Below are positions 11,063 to 20,367 of a stretch of DNA of 64,000 nucleotides, one piece after another. The DNA is from Eutreptiella sp. 'Long Island Sound 2002' (Eukaryota > Euglenozoa > Euglenophyceae > Eutreptiales > Eutreptiaceae): the NCBI GenBank assembly GCA_964036045.1, contig CAXIWF010000869.1, positions 27,990 to 91,989 of the forward strand, written 5' to 3'. The notes under the pieces are model-generated. The model made no database searches, was not told the origin of the DNA, and worked only from the letters and a program-made list of their open reading frames with translations. Each line of letters starts with the position of its first letter. The first letter of the stretch is position 1. The position numbers and the translations under genes are program-made.

Positions 11063-13376
11063 TGGGTTTCGGACAGGGGGGGCAACTGAAGGAGCTGACA
11101 TGGCAATTCAGCAAAATTCAGCAAAACAACAAGTCCGGGACCTCCCGCCTCTTCTTCTCCCACACCAAAGCTAGGGTGCAGCACAACGGCTGTGAAGCTG
11201 TTAAGCTGAGCTCGGCTGTTAAAATGCGTCGCTTCCATGAGTCCGACAGCCGCAACCCCGGGCCTGAAAATTGACAGAAGCCCGGGGTCTCCGTGTGTGG
11301 CTTGGGTGCATTGAGGTGCTTTGCCTGGGCATGCCCCAACCCTGGGCCCGCGCAAAGGGGGTGTGCACTTCCGCGTATTGGCACCTCAACAGCGAGGGCT
11401 GTGCGGTGGGGTGAGGGATCAGGCTACGGACCAAGCCCCCGTGGCCAAACGCCGCCCTTCGGTAGTAGTAGTACTTGGCAGGCTAAGGACCCACACCCGT
11501 GAGACTGTGTCCCCCCCCCCTGGGGGGGTGGCAGCCGAACCGGAAGTGGAGCCGGATGCCCTGCCTCGCCCCCCTCCCGGACTGCTGGGTGGTACCCGCT
11601 GTGCGTGGACGTGTGACGTGCATGTGGCTTGGGCCCGGAGACAAAGAGGAGAGCTGCCGCCATGATGCTGCACCGGACTGGGCCCGCGGTCAGGGCCCCC
11701 CCCATCGAATGGACGGCGCAGATCGGTGGGGGCCGGCAGGCACCATGGGGATGTATGCGGGGGCGCCCTACCAGGGGGCCGCATCTCCTCCTCCTCCCCC
11801 ATTGGCGCATGTGTGTGTGTGTGTGGCGCGGCAGAGGGTGACTGGACCTGAATTACATGGGGCAGAACGTCATACATTGTACCACCGGCATATCTGAGAA
11901 AGAGATGAGGCTGTTGAGGGTGAGGAGTGCTATGATTAGGGGGGCGCACCGTGTGCTGTGTCCGCACGGTGCGAAAAGTAGGCTATTTTGGACCCATGGT
12001 CCCCGATCGCCAAAGTGACACAGTCGCTACTGTGATCCACAGGACTACTTGGATTCTTACTCAGTCCAAAACTCAGATAATGACGTACAACAAAATACGT
12101 TTCGCATTGCAAATGCCAGATTTCTGTCCAAATCTGCTGTTTGTACGCTGTGGACGGTGGTGGGTGGTGTTCAGGGTGGTTTCGGGAAGGGCAACTCACT
12201 ATTGGGCGCTGCGCCCGCGCTGTGTGTGCGCTGTGGAAAAACGCCCCCTAGGGCGGGCAAGGGTATTGCAAGCCTGCTGGCCACGGCCCGCCCCGCGCCG
12301 CATGGTGACCTCCAGAAAACCCTGACTGCTGGTACCGACTCGGGTGCCGACAGCAGCAACTCAGTATGCGATGGCGCGGACTCGGGTGTGCAATGGCATG
12401 GACTCGGTAGCTGAGTGGGTTGCTGACGGCACTGACAACGTACTTCGACAGAAGGATGGTTTCCGTGATTGGGGCAAAGCGGTAGTGGCTCACGCGGTGA
12501 TGGTACTTGTGGGCGGCAAGACCCTCACAATCGGTTTGCACTGGCTCCCATTGGTGATGCGACATATGTACACGTGCCGTGTGGTGCCGATGATGAGGAG
12601 CACACCACTCGATGGCGGCAACCGTACGACGCGAGGCATTTGTGTGCGTACTGATATGCGACGCGGGCAATTTGACGCTTATGAAGGTTTCATTCACAAG
12701 CTCACTTCAATTCAGGGATTTCAGAGTAATGTCCCAGCTATTTTGCATTTGAAACCATTCAGGAGGAATCTTTCATAGTATTCCGAAAATCGAAGTTTCT
12801 GCGAGGAACTTTGACCTCTGTTTTCTGAGCAGTCTCTACCCGAGCTGAATTTTGTGCCTTGCCCTATTTTGTGCACAAGGCTGTTTATTGGCTTTGGGTG
12901 CAGTATTTTTGCCCGTGAGCCACATAGCCTGTTTCTATGGCGTGTGCGCGTCCGTTGTTTTGAGGCGGGGCTCACAGAGCTGCACTATTGTGGCGGGGCA
13001 GTGTGACAGCTAAAATGAGCCACAAATCCACCACACGGGCCAGACAGCCAGCGCAGCGCTGGCCCAGCCAACAGCCAGAGCACCATTCAGTGATGGGTGT
13101 GCAGGATGTTGGGCAGTGGATCGTAATGCCATGGCGGGATGAATGGGACTCACCCGGGGAAGTATTAGAATGGCTGTACACCGTAGGAGGAGGCGCCCCC
13201 CCCCTTCCTGTGGACCTCCCCTTCCACACCAAAGATACCCTCGTGGGAGAAAACGAAATTTACCGTTGGGAAAATCTGATTGGGCCATTTTTGGTACACA
13301 CAATTTTGGGTCCCAGACGTCCCCCCTCCCCCCCCCCCCTTTCTAACACTTCCCTGGACTCACCAACACATTCAGA
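11063..13376. other. Gene-poor stretch with GCAC/GTGC palindromic blocks
   Basis: No gene recognised. It holds a C10-T-G7 hairpin (11511-11528), a run of GTGTGTGTG (about 11811-11823), two of the GCAC/GTGC palindromic blocks (11944-11973 and 12206-12248, the latter ending in AAAAACGCCCCC) and C-runs near 13198 and 13320. The last C-run and the following CTAAC look like the 3' part of an intron leading into the next feature. Confidence 0.45.
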
Positions 13377-13391
13377 TTGTCTTTTTTGCAG
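13377..13391 (+). promoter_or_regulatory. Putative 3' splice site upstream of the membrane-protein ORF
   Basis: Pyrimidine-rich TGTCTTTTTTGCAG ends at 13391. A C-run (about 13320-13340) and CTAAC, a branch-point-like pentamer, lie about 40-70 bp upstream. Composition changes to GC-rich codons directly after it. Confidence 0.45.
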
Positions 13392-13416
13392 CGCATCGTC
13401 GCCTTCGCATCGTCCC

Positions 13417-13701
13417 ATGGCTCAGCTTGTGGTGGGGATTGTCGTGGCCTCGTGCATCATCGTCCTCGTGATCATCGGGGGTCTGATTCGGCTCCGGCAA
13501 CGGCAAAGGCTACAACGCTACTTGAACCCCCGCGGCCGGGCGTGCACCATGAGCGAGCAGAAGGACTCCTTCTCAAACCTCGAGAAAGAGAGGTCGGTCG
13601 TCATCGGGGAAGACGACGAGGGCAAGAAAGCGTCCGAGGCGAGCGGGGACAAGGCTCAACAGACGGGCCAAATGAAGATGGAGAATGCCGACAAGTTGTA
13701 G
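13417..13701 (+). CDS. Small single-pass membrane protein or 3' exon of one
   Basis: Reading from the ATG at 13417 gives 94 residues. A strongly hydrophobic segment (about residues 3-26, LVVGIVVASCIIVLVIIGGL) is followed at once by a basic stop-transfer stretch (RLRQRQRLQRYL) and a hydrophilic, charged tail rich in E, K, D and S, ending ENADKL. The pattern fits a type I or III single-pass protein with a cytosolic C-terminus, by the positive-inside rule. The same frame is open upstream to 12988, but that part is low-complexity. An acceptor-like site at 13391 makes this either a complete short gene or the last exon of a larger receptor-like protein whose 5' exons I could not find. No family was recognised, and function is unknown. 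Confidence 0.5.
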   Translation: MAQLVVGIVVASCIIVLVIIGGLIRLRQRQRLQRYLNPRGRACTMSEQKDSFSNLEKERSVVIGEDDEGKKASEASGDKAQQTGQMKMENADKL

Positions 13702-16700
13702 GGGGGCAGGGGTCGTGGGGGCGGTTGGCAGCAAACGACGTGCGGGGGCAAACGGGGATCGGTGGCGAAGGCCATTTGCCTTGCCGTCGCCTGCTATTCC
13801 CAAGACCGTGTCGCTTTTAACGCTGAGAACCCCCCCACGTCCCCCTCGCCACACATGTGCAGGACTCTCTGCTTTTCGCAGAGAGGGCCGTACTTTGGGT
13901 GTTAATATTCCCTTCAAACCTGTCGATCCCTCTTATCAAATCCGCATCGATAGAGTTCCATACACACAAATTTGCCCTTCCATGGTCGGGCAGCAAATCG
14001 AGCCCAGCACCCCGGATGTCCCTGGCGGTTTGGGGAGTTGGCCGGACCATGTCACCGCATTCGGTGGTCTAGTCCGAGTGCACGTACGGTGATTGCGGTG
14101 GGACGGAAAGGAAACGGTGGTGGGACGGGGGCGTCTTTGTTGACGGTCGCCGGTGCAGTCCAACTACAGCCCAAGCGCACGGACCTGGAACGCCCCCCAC
14201 CAAATGACGCGACTGGAGCATTGGATTGTCTCCGTGTACACGTCCCGTCAATGACGGCCGCCTCGGACACCGCGAAATGTAAATATATGAGCGTGGGCTC
14301 GCCTTCCGCCGGCGGCGTGCCGGTTTGTCCACCGTCCACCAGGCGCACCGCAACACCCCCGCGCCCCATGACTTCCCCTTTCGGATTCAACCGGCATTGA
14401 CCATCTTGTTTCGTGGCGGGTGGTCACCAAAGATGGTCTGCACCGACCGCTCAGCGGGGGGATGATGCGGAGGGGCGGCACGGAATAGAGCAGAATCAGC
14501 CATGGACAAGGTAGGAGGGTCTGGTGTGGAGGAGGCTCGCGGTGCTGCCTCCGGCGTTTGTTCTGCGTCCGCGAGTCCCCGTGACTCGGGGGGTTTGCAT
14601 TCCGATGGCATTGCCCGACCCTTCGCGAGTCAGTCGCACGTCGCGTGCATCTGCCGAGCCGTCTGGCCCCCTTCCCGTCCCCTTTCTGCCACGTGTGCAT
14701 GGGTCGGAATGCAACCCCCTGAGTCGTGGCGTCCCATTCCACCGTCTGGACGCGCCCAAGTCAAGGCCGGAACAACCGAACAAACACACAGCGCCACCGA
14801 CAGGCAGTCACAGGCCCATCATGGCCGGCTGCAGAAAGGTTCAGACAACGCCGGACTTTTGGTCCCACGCAGCGGCAGCGCGCGCTGCGACGTGGTGTGC
14901 CTCCCCATCACGGCGGAGTGGGGTGGGCAGGGGTTTGGCGCGGGCCCTATATGTACCCAGCGGACGCAGGTGTGCGGCGGCATCCACGAAAAGCCCATTG
15001 CACAAGAGCAGGGGCCGCGCGCAGGATGTCGGCGGGCATACGCCGTGATGGGGGTCGCGGGAGGGACAGGGACCTTTGGTGGCTGGGGCAAGGCCTGGCA
15101 CAGTGCGAGTGGGCGGGATCCTTTGGATCCGTCCCCGCATCGTTTGGTATGTTTGCTAACCCTTTGAACAGACCCCATTGCACGGCCTGGGGGGTCTCCT
15201 GTGTTTCAGGCCCTTTGACTTGGCACGACTATTTGGATCAGAGTCGTGAGCACAGGTCAGGCCTTGTCCGATGGAGATCTCGGTTTCGTGGTTTGCGCGT
15301 GAAATGGGTCCACAGTTCATTGTGGAGTCCATTCCTTCGGTAGTTTCTTTGACGCGACTGAGAAGTCCAGGGGTTCCCTCAGTCCCCGTTTCTGAACAAG
15401 AGCGACGTTGAGGGATTGCGGTGCCATGCAGCGACTGGGGGCCGCACGCTCGAGGTTTTGGTGAGCCTCGAGATTGGTCGCCCCGTTGCCGGTGTTGTGG
15501 TGGTACACCCATCGGCAGTGAAGTGGTTCTGTAATCGTTGTACATTACCGCACCGCCAAGTGGACGTTGGCAACGCACCGAGAGGATTTCGACGCCCGTC
15601 ACAACAAGTGGGTGTGTTTGGGTTGCTGCATGTCACACCGGATGCGGGGATGGACGGTAGGGAAAGCCGAGGTCCCCGCCCCATTGCAACCGAATTCTCC
15701 CTCAGAATGGTTTTTGATTTTGGGTCTTGGGTGATGCCGGGCAAGTGGCCAGACCTGTGACGACATGGCCTCTGACATGGCAATGTCAGACAAGACCTTT
15801 GGGAAGGCAAACATCGGATGCCCCCACCGAATGGCAATCATTGTACCACATTATCCCGAGGAACTTGAGGTGGCAAGGCACGCTGCCATCCGCTCCGTGC
15901 CCCAACAATACCTCCACACGCAGGGGCCATGGAGAGGTCAAAGCAGTCCCTCGTTACTGTAGTGTTTAGGCGTCATTCCAAACAATACAAAAGTGGACTC
16001 CGCCACGACGTTTCCCTCGTTTCTTTCCGCAAGGAAAGCGCACCCTTTTCCGCAAACCGCCATGGCCAAGGCTGGTTCGACGCCCCAGTCCACATGGATA
16101 CTCTGTGGCTCCACACGCAGGCGTGCACACACACACACAGTCAATCTGGCAATCAGCAGTGAACAGCCGAGTTCTGGGCGCAGTCAAGTGGTCTACAGCA
16201 CGACTACTGCAGAGTGATCTTTGCTCTTGTGGTGGGGTGCACCTGGTAATTGACAGCGCTTGGACGTTACTGACGGCCGACTGAACCATTCTTCCATCAG
16301 CTTGATGTAGTCTAGAGAGACGAGGGTAATGGGAGAGTGGGATGCACGCGATGGAAACGCCCGAGTAGGCATTGATTCCGTCGAATTTTTGCACCGTGGA
16401 TTTCGCGGTGCATTTTTTTTCAATCGGTCCTACTGTGTGGTATGTGTGCCGTCTGATGCCGTGGTGTTGAGCTGCATGATGTTCATGTTTTTTGTCAAGA
16501 AAGCTGATTTGGGCATGATGGCCTTGGTGGCACATTTTGGCCCTTGGTTTTCAGAATAGTACACCTCATCTTTCGGCATGTACCATGCAAAGTGTAATGC
16601 GTAAGCAACACCCTTGTCCAAGCAACACTAGCAACACTGCATCCCAACAACATGGTACCGTTGTCGAACAGTGGACGTAGCAGCTACGTCCAGCACCACG

Positions 16701-17993
16701 TAACAGCTCGAGAGACCCCTCTTGTTTGGCAGCCCAGTGCAGTCCGCAAGAATGGCTTGAAAAAGTGAGAAGTTTCGTTTGGAATGTTGACTGTCTCCTG
16801 ATCTGTACCACGTGAAAGTATGCCCTTCTAAAGCAGCTTTGTGCAGAACTAAGGAAGGACAAGGACAAAACCATGAATTTTTTTTTGGAAAGTCTTTGAT
16901 AGGAGAACAAGACTAACCTGGGGTGTATTGCACGGTGTGCACACACTTTGTACAGGAGCATAGCCAAGGTAGGTAGGTAGGTATCTTCGGGAGCTCGGGA
17001 TGCTTCGTTTGCCATTGAAAGAGGACTTACCAAGGGGTGGTTGCCTTGCCAAGGGGGCGATCCCCCTCCCACTGCCCTATGGAATCCCGCATGTGGGTTG
17101 GGAAGTCCACAGCACTATGTTTGCTCGTGGACTACGACGAGGTGAACAAAAAAACCGAGAACCACTCAGGGAGCCTAACATGGAAAATACCTTGGACTTG
17201 GAACACATTGCTTAATGCCGCTGTAAAGCGTAAATGGTTAAGCGCACTGGCTTTTGGCAGGTTGACCTAATCGGGGCTGCCCAACAGCTATGAAGGAGGG
17301 TGTCCCCACACGTGCCATGTGCATGTACTTTTCACTATGTTGAGGGGGTGTCAAGGTAGGATTTCAGGGCCTTGGGTGGCTTGGGGAGTGGGGTTGGGGT
17401 GAAACATGGGGCTGGGGGGGGGGGGGGGGTGTAGTATGCTTTGTATAGGCAAGAACATTGCTATTTTCCCGAAAGTTGACCTATTTCTCCCTGCATAATG
17501 CGTGCTGTGCACGCGCTATGCGTGCACTGTGCACAAACGCCCCCACCTAAACACAGGCGTTCCGGCAGATTCGACATCAGATACACCTATTCTGCGATCA
17601 ACAGATATTCAGGAATACAAAACACTGTGCCCCTAAGAAAACACCAATCGGTCCGCGGTGTGCCATGGTTGCATTGCTATGTCATGCCGATGCAAGAGGC
17701 GCTGCACAGCACCGGGGTACAATTTGAAGCTCAAGGCTCGTATTCCCGCAGTGCCACACGTAGACAGAGCCATTCCTTTATGTACGCTGCCTCCGGGAGT
17801 GTCCCGGCCTGGACCCCCAGCTCTGTCCACCGGTCGGGACCAGCCCCGCCCTGCAGCCCTGCCACCTCCATCCGCAGCATGTGACGCGTCGTGCCAGAAT
17901 GCGCTGGGACTGGGGCCACCCCTCACAGACCCCCCGCAGATGCATCCCCCTGTCGTGAACACGCCCTCAAAAGTCCCGGCCTGATCGCCAGCA
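13702..17993. other. Intergenic stretch, no gene recognised
   Basis: ORFs overlap on both strands and show no conserved motif. At about 16601-16640, AAGCAACACCCTTGTCCAAG followed by CAACAC resembles the internal repeat of the poly-C/poly-G elements, but without a poly-C end. A long G-run lies at about 17416-17430 and a GCAC/GTGC block at 17500-17544, again followed by AAACGCCCCC. Two TAGG-rich tracts occur near 16971. Upstream of the next gene a Pro-rich frame in phase with it ends at a TGA at 17982. Confidence 0.45.
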
Positions 17994-19355
17994 ATGCACC
18001 CTTCAGCGCCGCGTCCATGTACAGCCCCGCCGCAGGTGGTGCATGCCCCCCCAATGCCACAGCAGATGGCGGCAGGCGCGGCCTTCCCCGTGGCGCAGCA
18101 ACGAGGTCCTCAGCAACTCCCTCGCAGCCAATACACCACCGGACTGCCCCAATACCCTCAGACACCGCCGATCCACTTCTCGCCGTCGCATCGGGTGATA
18201 CAGGGCCAGCAGTACTATTCACAGCTGTGGGGTCCTCCGCCACACCAGCATCCAGCCAACCTCCAGTACCCTCCAGCCAACCTTCAGCGAATCCCCAGCA
18301 ACATCCAGCGAATCCCCAGCGACGTCCAGCGAATCCCCAGCAATGTTCAGCGAATCCCCAGCGACGTCCAGCGAATCCCCAGCGACGTCCAGCGAATCCC
18401 CAGCAACCTGCAGCAACCTCCAGCGAACCACCAGCACCCTTCCGCCAACTTCCAGCGACCTCCGGCGCTGCCACTGGAATCAGCAAAGCAACAGGCAAAG
18501 CCGCAGTTGCAGCCGCAGCCGCAGCCGCAGCCGCAGCCGCAGCCACCGCCACCGCCACCGCCACAGCCTGACCCGCATCCGCAGCCCTACGACCGGCCAA
18601 CCCCAGCGCAATCGACTGCGGGTGCTGTGCCCCTCCGCTCAGACAGCGGCGGTCTGCCGCAGTGCGACCCCAAGCCGCCGCCCTCGCGACAACAAATTTA
18701 CGTCATGCGCCACGGCGAGCGCGCGGACTGTGCGGACCCCACGTGGACGGACGCGGCGGAGAGGCCCTACGACCCCCCGCTCACGGCGGACGGGAAGCGG
18801 GCGGCCCGGCGGGTCGGCCGGGAGCTGCGGGGCGCCGGCATCGCCGTCGTCGTGTCGTCGCCGTTCCTGCGCTGCCTCCAGACCGCCGTCGAAGTGTGCA
18901 AGGGCCTCGGGCTGAGACCGGAGGTCCACGTCGACCACGGGCTCAGTGAAGTGCACAGCAGCGACGCCATCCCCGCCGCCCGCCCCCTCGAGCCCCTGGT
19001 GCTGGACGAGGCGGGGCTGCGTCGCGCGTTCCCCGGGACCGTCCTCCGGCGGTCGCCCGTGCCCATGCCCGACTGGGGGGAGACGCGCGGCATCGGGAGC
19101 GCGTCGTGGGACCGGCTGTACGCCGCCGCGCGGCGCATCGCCGCGCGGCACCGCCCGGGGAACGTGCTGCTCGTGACGCACGGGGACGCCATCGGGGCCT
19201 GTCTGCACGGCGTCGCGGGGCACACGGTCTGGCGGGCGGACTTCTGTTGCTACGCGCGGCTGGAGCGTCTGGAGGACGGCCTCGATCCGGAGGCCGGGCC
19301 GTTGGCGTCGAAGTGCGAACAGGAGTTGACGGGGATTGCGTGGCTGGAGGACTGA
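17994..19355 (+). CDS. Histidine-phosphatase (PGAM/UBASH3-like) with Pro/Gln-rich N-terminus
   Basis: This 453-residue protein has two parts. Residues 1 to about 230 are Pro/Gln/Ser-rich low complexity, with six heptads of QRIPSDV type (98-139) and a PQ-repeat tract (about 170-195). Residues 235-453 form a histidine-phosphatase branch-1 domain: RHGE at 239-242 (catalytic H240, R239), SSPFLRCLQTA with R293, LSEVH with E319 and VTHGD with H396. All core catalytic residues are therefore present. The motif VMRHGERAD is typical of UBASH3/TULA-like and plant/algal PGAM-family members rather than glycolytic mutases. Substrate is unknown; a phosphoprotein or small phosphoester is possible. The ATG is the first after an in-frame TGA at 17982. 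The coding part is strongly GC3-rich, ends at 19355 and needs no intron. The N-terminus may be an interaction or disordered region. Confidence 0.85.
   Translation: MHPSAPRPCTAPPQVVHAPPMPQQMAAGAAFPVAQQRGPQQLPRSQYTTGLPQYPQTPPIHFSPSHRVIQGQQYYSQLWGPPPHQHPANLQYPPANLQRIPSNIQRIPSDVQRIPSNVQRIPSDVQRIPSDVQRIPSNLQQPPANHQHPSANFQRPPALPLESAKQQAKPQLQPQPQPQPQPQPPPPPPPQPDPHPQPYDRPTPAQSTAGAVPLRSDSGGLPQCDPKPPPSRQQIYVMRHGERADCADPTWTDAAERPYDPPLTADGKRAARRVGRELRGAGIAVVVSSPFLRCLQTAVEVCKGLGLRPEVHVDHGLSEVHSSDAIPAARPLEPLVLDEAGLRRAFPGTVLRRSPVPMPDWGETRGIGSASWDRLYAAARRIAARHRPGNVLLVTHGDAIGACLHGVAGHTVWRADFCCYARLERLEDGLDPEAGPLASKCEQELTGIAWLED
18285..18410 (+). repeat. 21-bp coding repeat, six units
   Basis: Six tandem units of CAGCGAATCCCCAGCGACGT-type sequence encode QRIPS(N/D)(V/I/L). 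Substitutions are few (AAC/GAC, ATC/GTC/GTT/CTG). It is in frame with the phosphatase gene, so copy number can vary without frameshift. Confidence 0.85.
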
Positions 19356-19989
19356 ACTGGGGGGGCCCTTGTGGCGCGTCTCCCGTCGGGCGGTTTGGTG
19401 GACCGGTTGACTCCGAGGGCCTCCGCGGATGGGCCTGTGACGGCACGTGGACCACCCGGACTCGAATGTACCCCCACCCCCCCCTCTTCGGTGGCTGAAT
19501 CCGTGCGCGCCTCAAATGACTGAATACCTTTGCCCCAATCTATCGTACATCTGAACGGCGACCCAAAGTGCAGCAGCCCAATCAAGAACGGGACACGTTG
19601 TGCACTGTGCCAGTGGCCATCCCTCTTCTATGGACTGGTGCTTGGCGGGGGCATTCGGTCGATCACAAGCCGACCATTGATCCCCCTAAAGGGGGCTGTT
19701 GTCCAACAGGGCAAGTCTACCGAAGCGTCCGCCTACACCTTCGCTTAGCTCACTTGGGGTCCGGGAAGTGGCATTGCCAGTGGGACCCGGCGGGCAATGC
19801 CTGGGCTGACTTGTGGGCCTCGTGGCACAAGTTTTCACCGACCCCCCAACCTCACATTTTGCCTTTTGGGATGCCAAATGGTGTGTGTTAATGAGGTATG
19901 ATCACGTAGTGCCCCCGTTTGGCTTGGTATTGTGTCAAATGCGTGTGGGCGCTTTGGGGATGGCCCTTGGGATCCGGGATCCGGGTTCA
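19356..19989. other. Downstream flank of the phosphatase gene
   Basis: No gene or RNA recognised. An obvious polyadenylation signal is not visible. The stretch ends at the C-run that begins the next candidate element. Confidence 0.4.
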
Positions 19990-20367
19990 CCCCCCCCCCC
20001 CAAACCCCCGTCACTCTTTGCAAGAGCCGTGCCCTTGTCTGAACAAAACTTTGTGTCGTTGCCGCACCTTTTGGAACAGTGGGATTTGGCGGTGTCTTGT
20101 TCTGTTCGTAAGTGAAGATCAGGTTTTGCCTGTGATTCGGTGCTGAGGATGGTACTTTGGGGGGTGTCAAGACGGTGCTGAGTGGGAGCGCATTCGGTGT
20201 GTCATTCGGTCCCAATCTCCGGCGTCAGGGTGCCCCCTGCCCTGGTCCTCTGCCCAGTCCCGGTGCACACAACCAACGCCCTTGTCAGAGTCACGGTGGG
20301 CGTGGGCGTTGTTGCCGCCCCAATTCAGTGCCTTTACCGGTGCTCTCTCGCCGGGGGGGGGGGGGGG
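19990..20367. mobile_element. Candidate poly-C/poly-G-ended element (copy D)
   Basis: It starts with C12 (19990-20001) and ends with G15 (20353-20367). TGCCCTTGTCTGAAC lies near the left end (about 20030) and ACGCCCTTGTC followed by GGTGGGCG near the right end (20276), about 90 bp from the G-run. This is the layout of copy B. The terminal sequences inside the homopolymers do not form a clear inverted repeat here, so this copy is old or only superficially similar. No ORF of note. Confidence 0.35.

Noticed and set aside
15828-15950. PHRMAIIVPHYPEEL-like stretch reminiscent of the start of a family-7 galactosyltransferase domain
   Set aside because: Only about 12 residues fit, with no downstream catalytic motifs and no exon partners. 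Treated as chance.
16590-17060. Fourth full poly-C/poly-G element around the AAGCAACACCCTTGTCC motif, ending at TTGCCAAGGGGG
   Set aside because: The left side has no C-run, and the right TTGCCTTGCCAAGGGGG matches the other ends only loosely.
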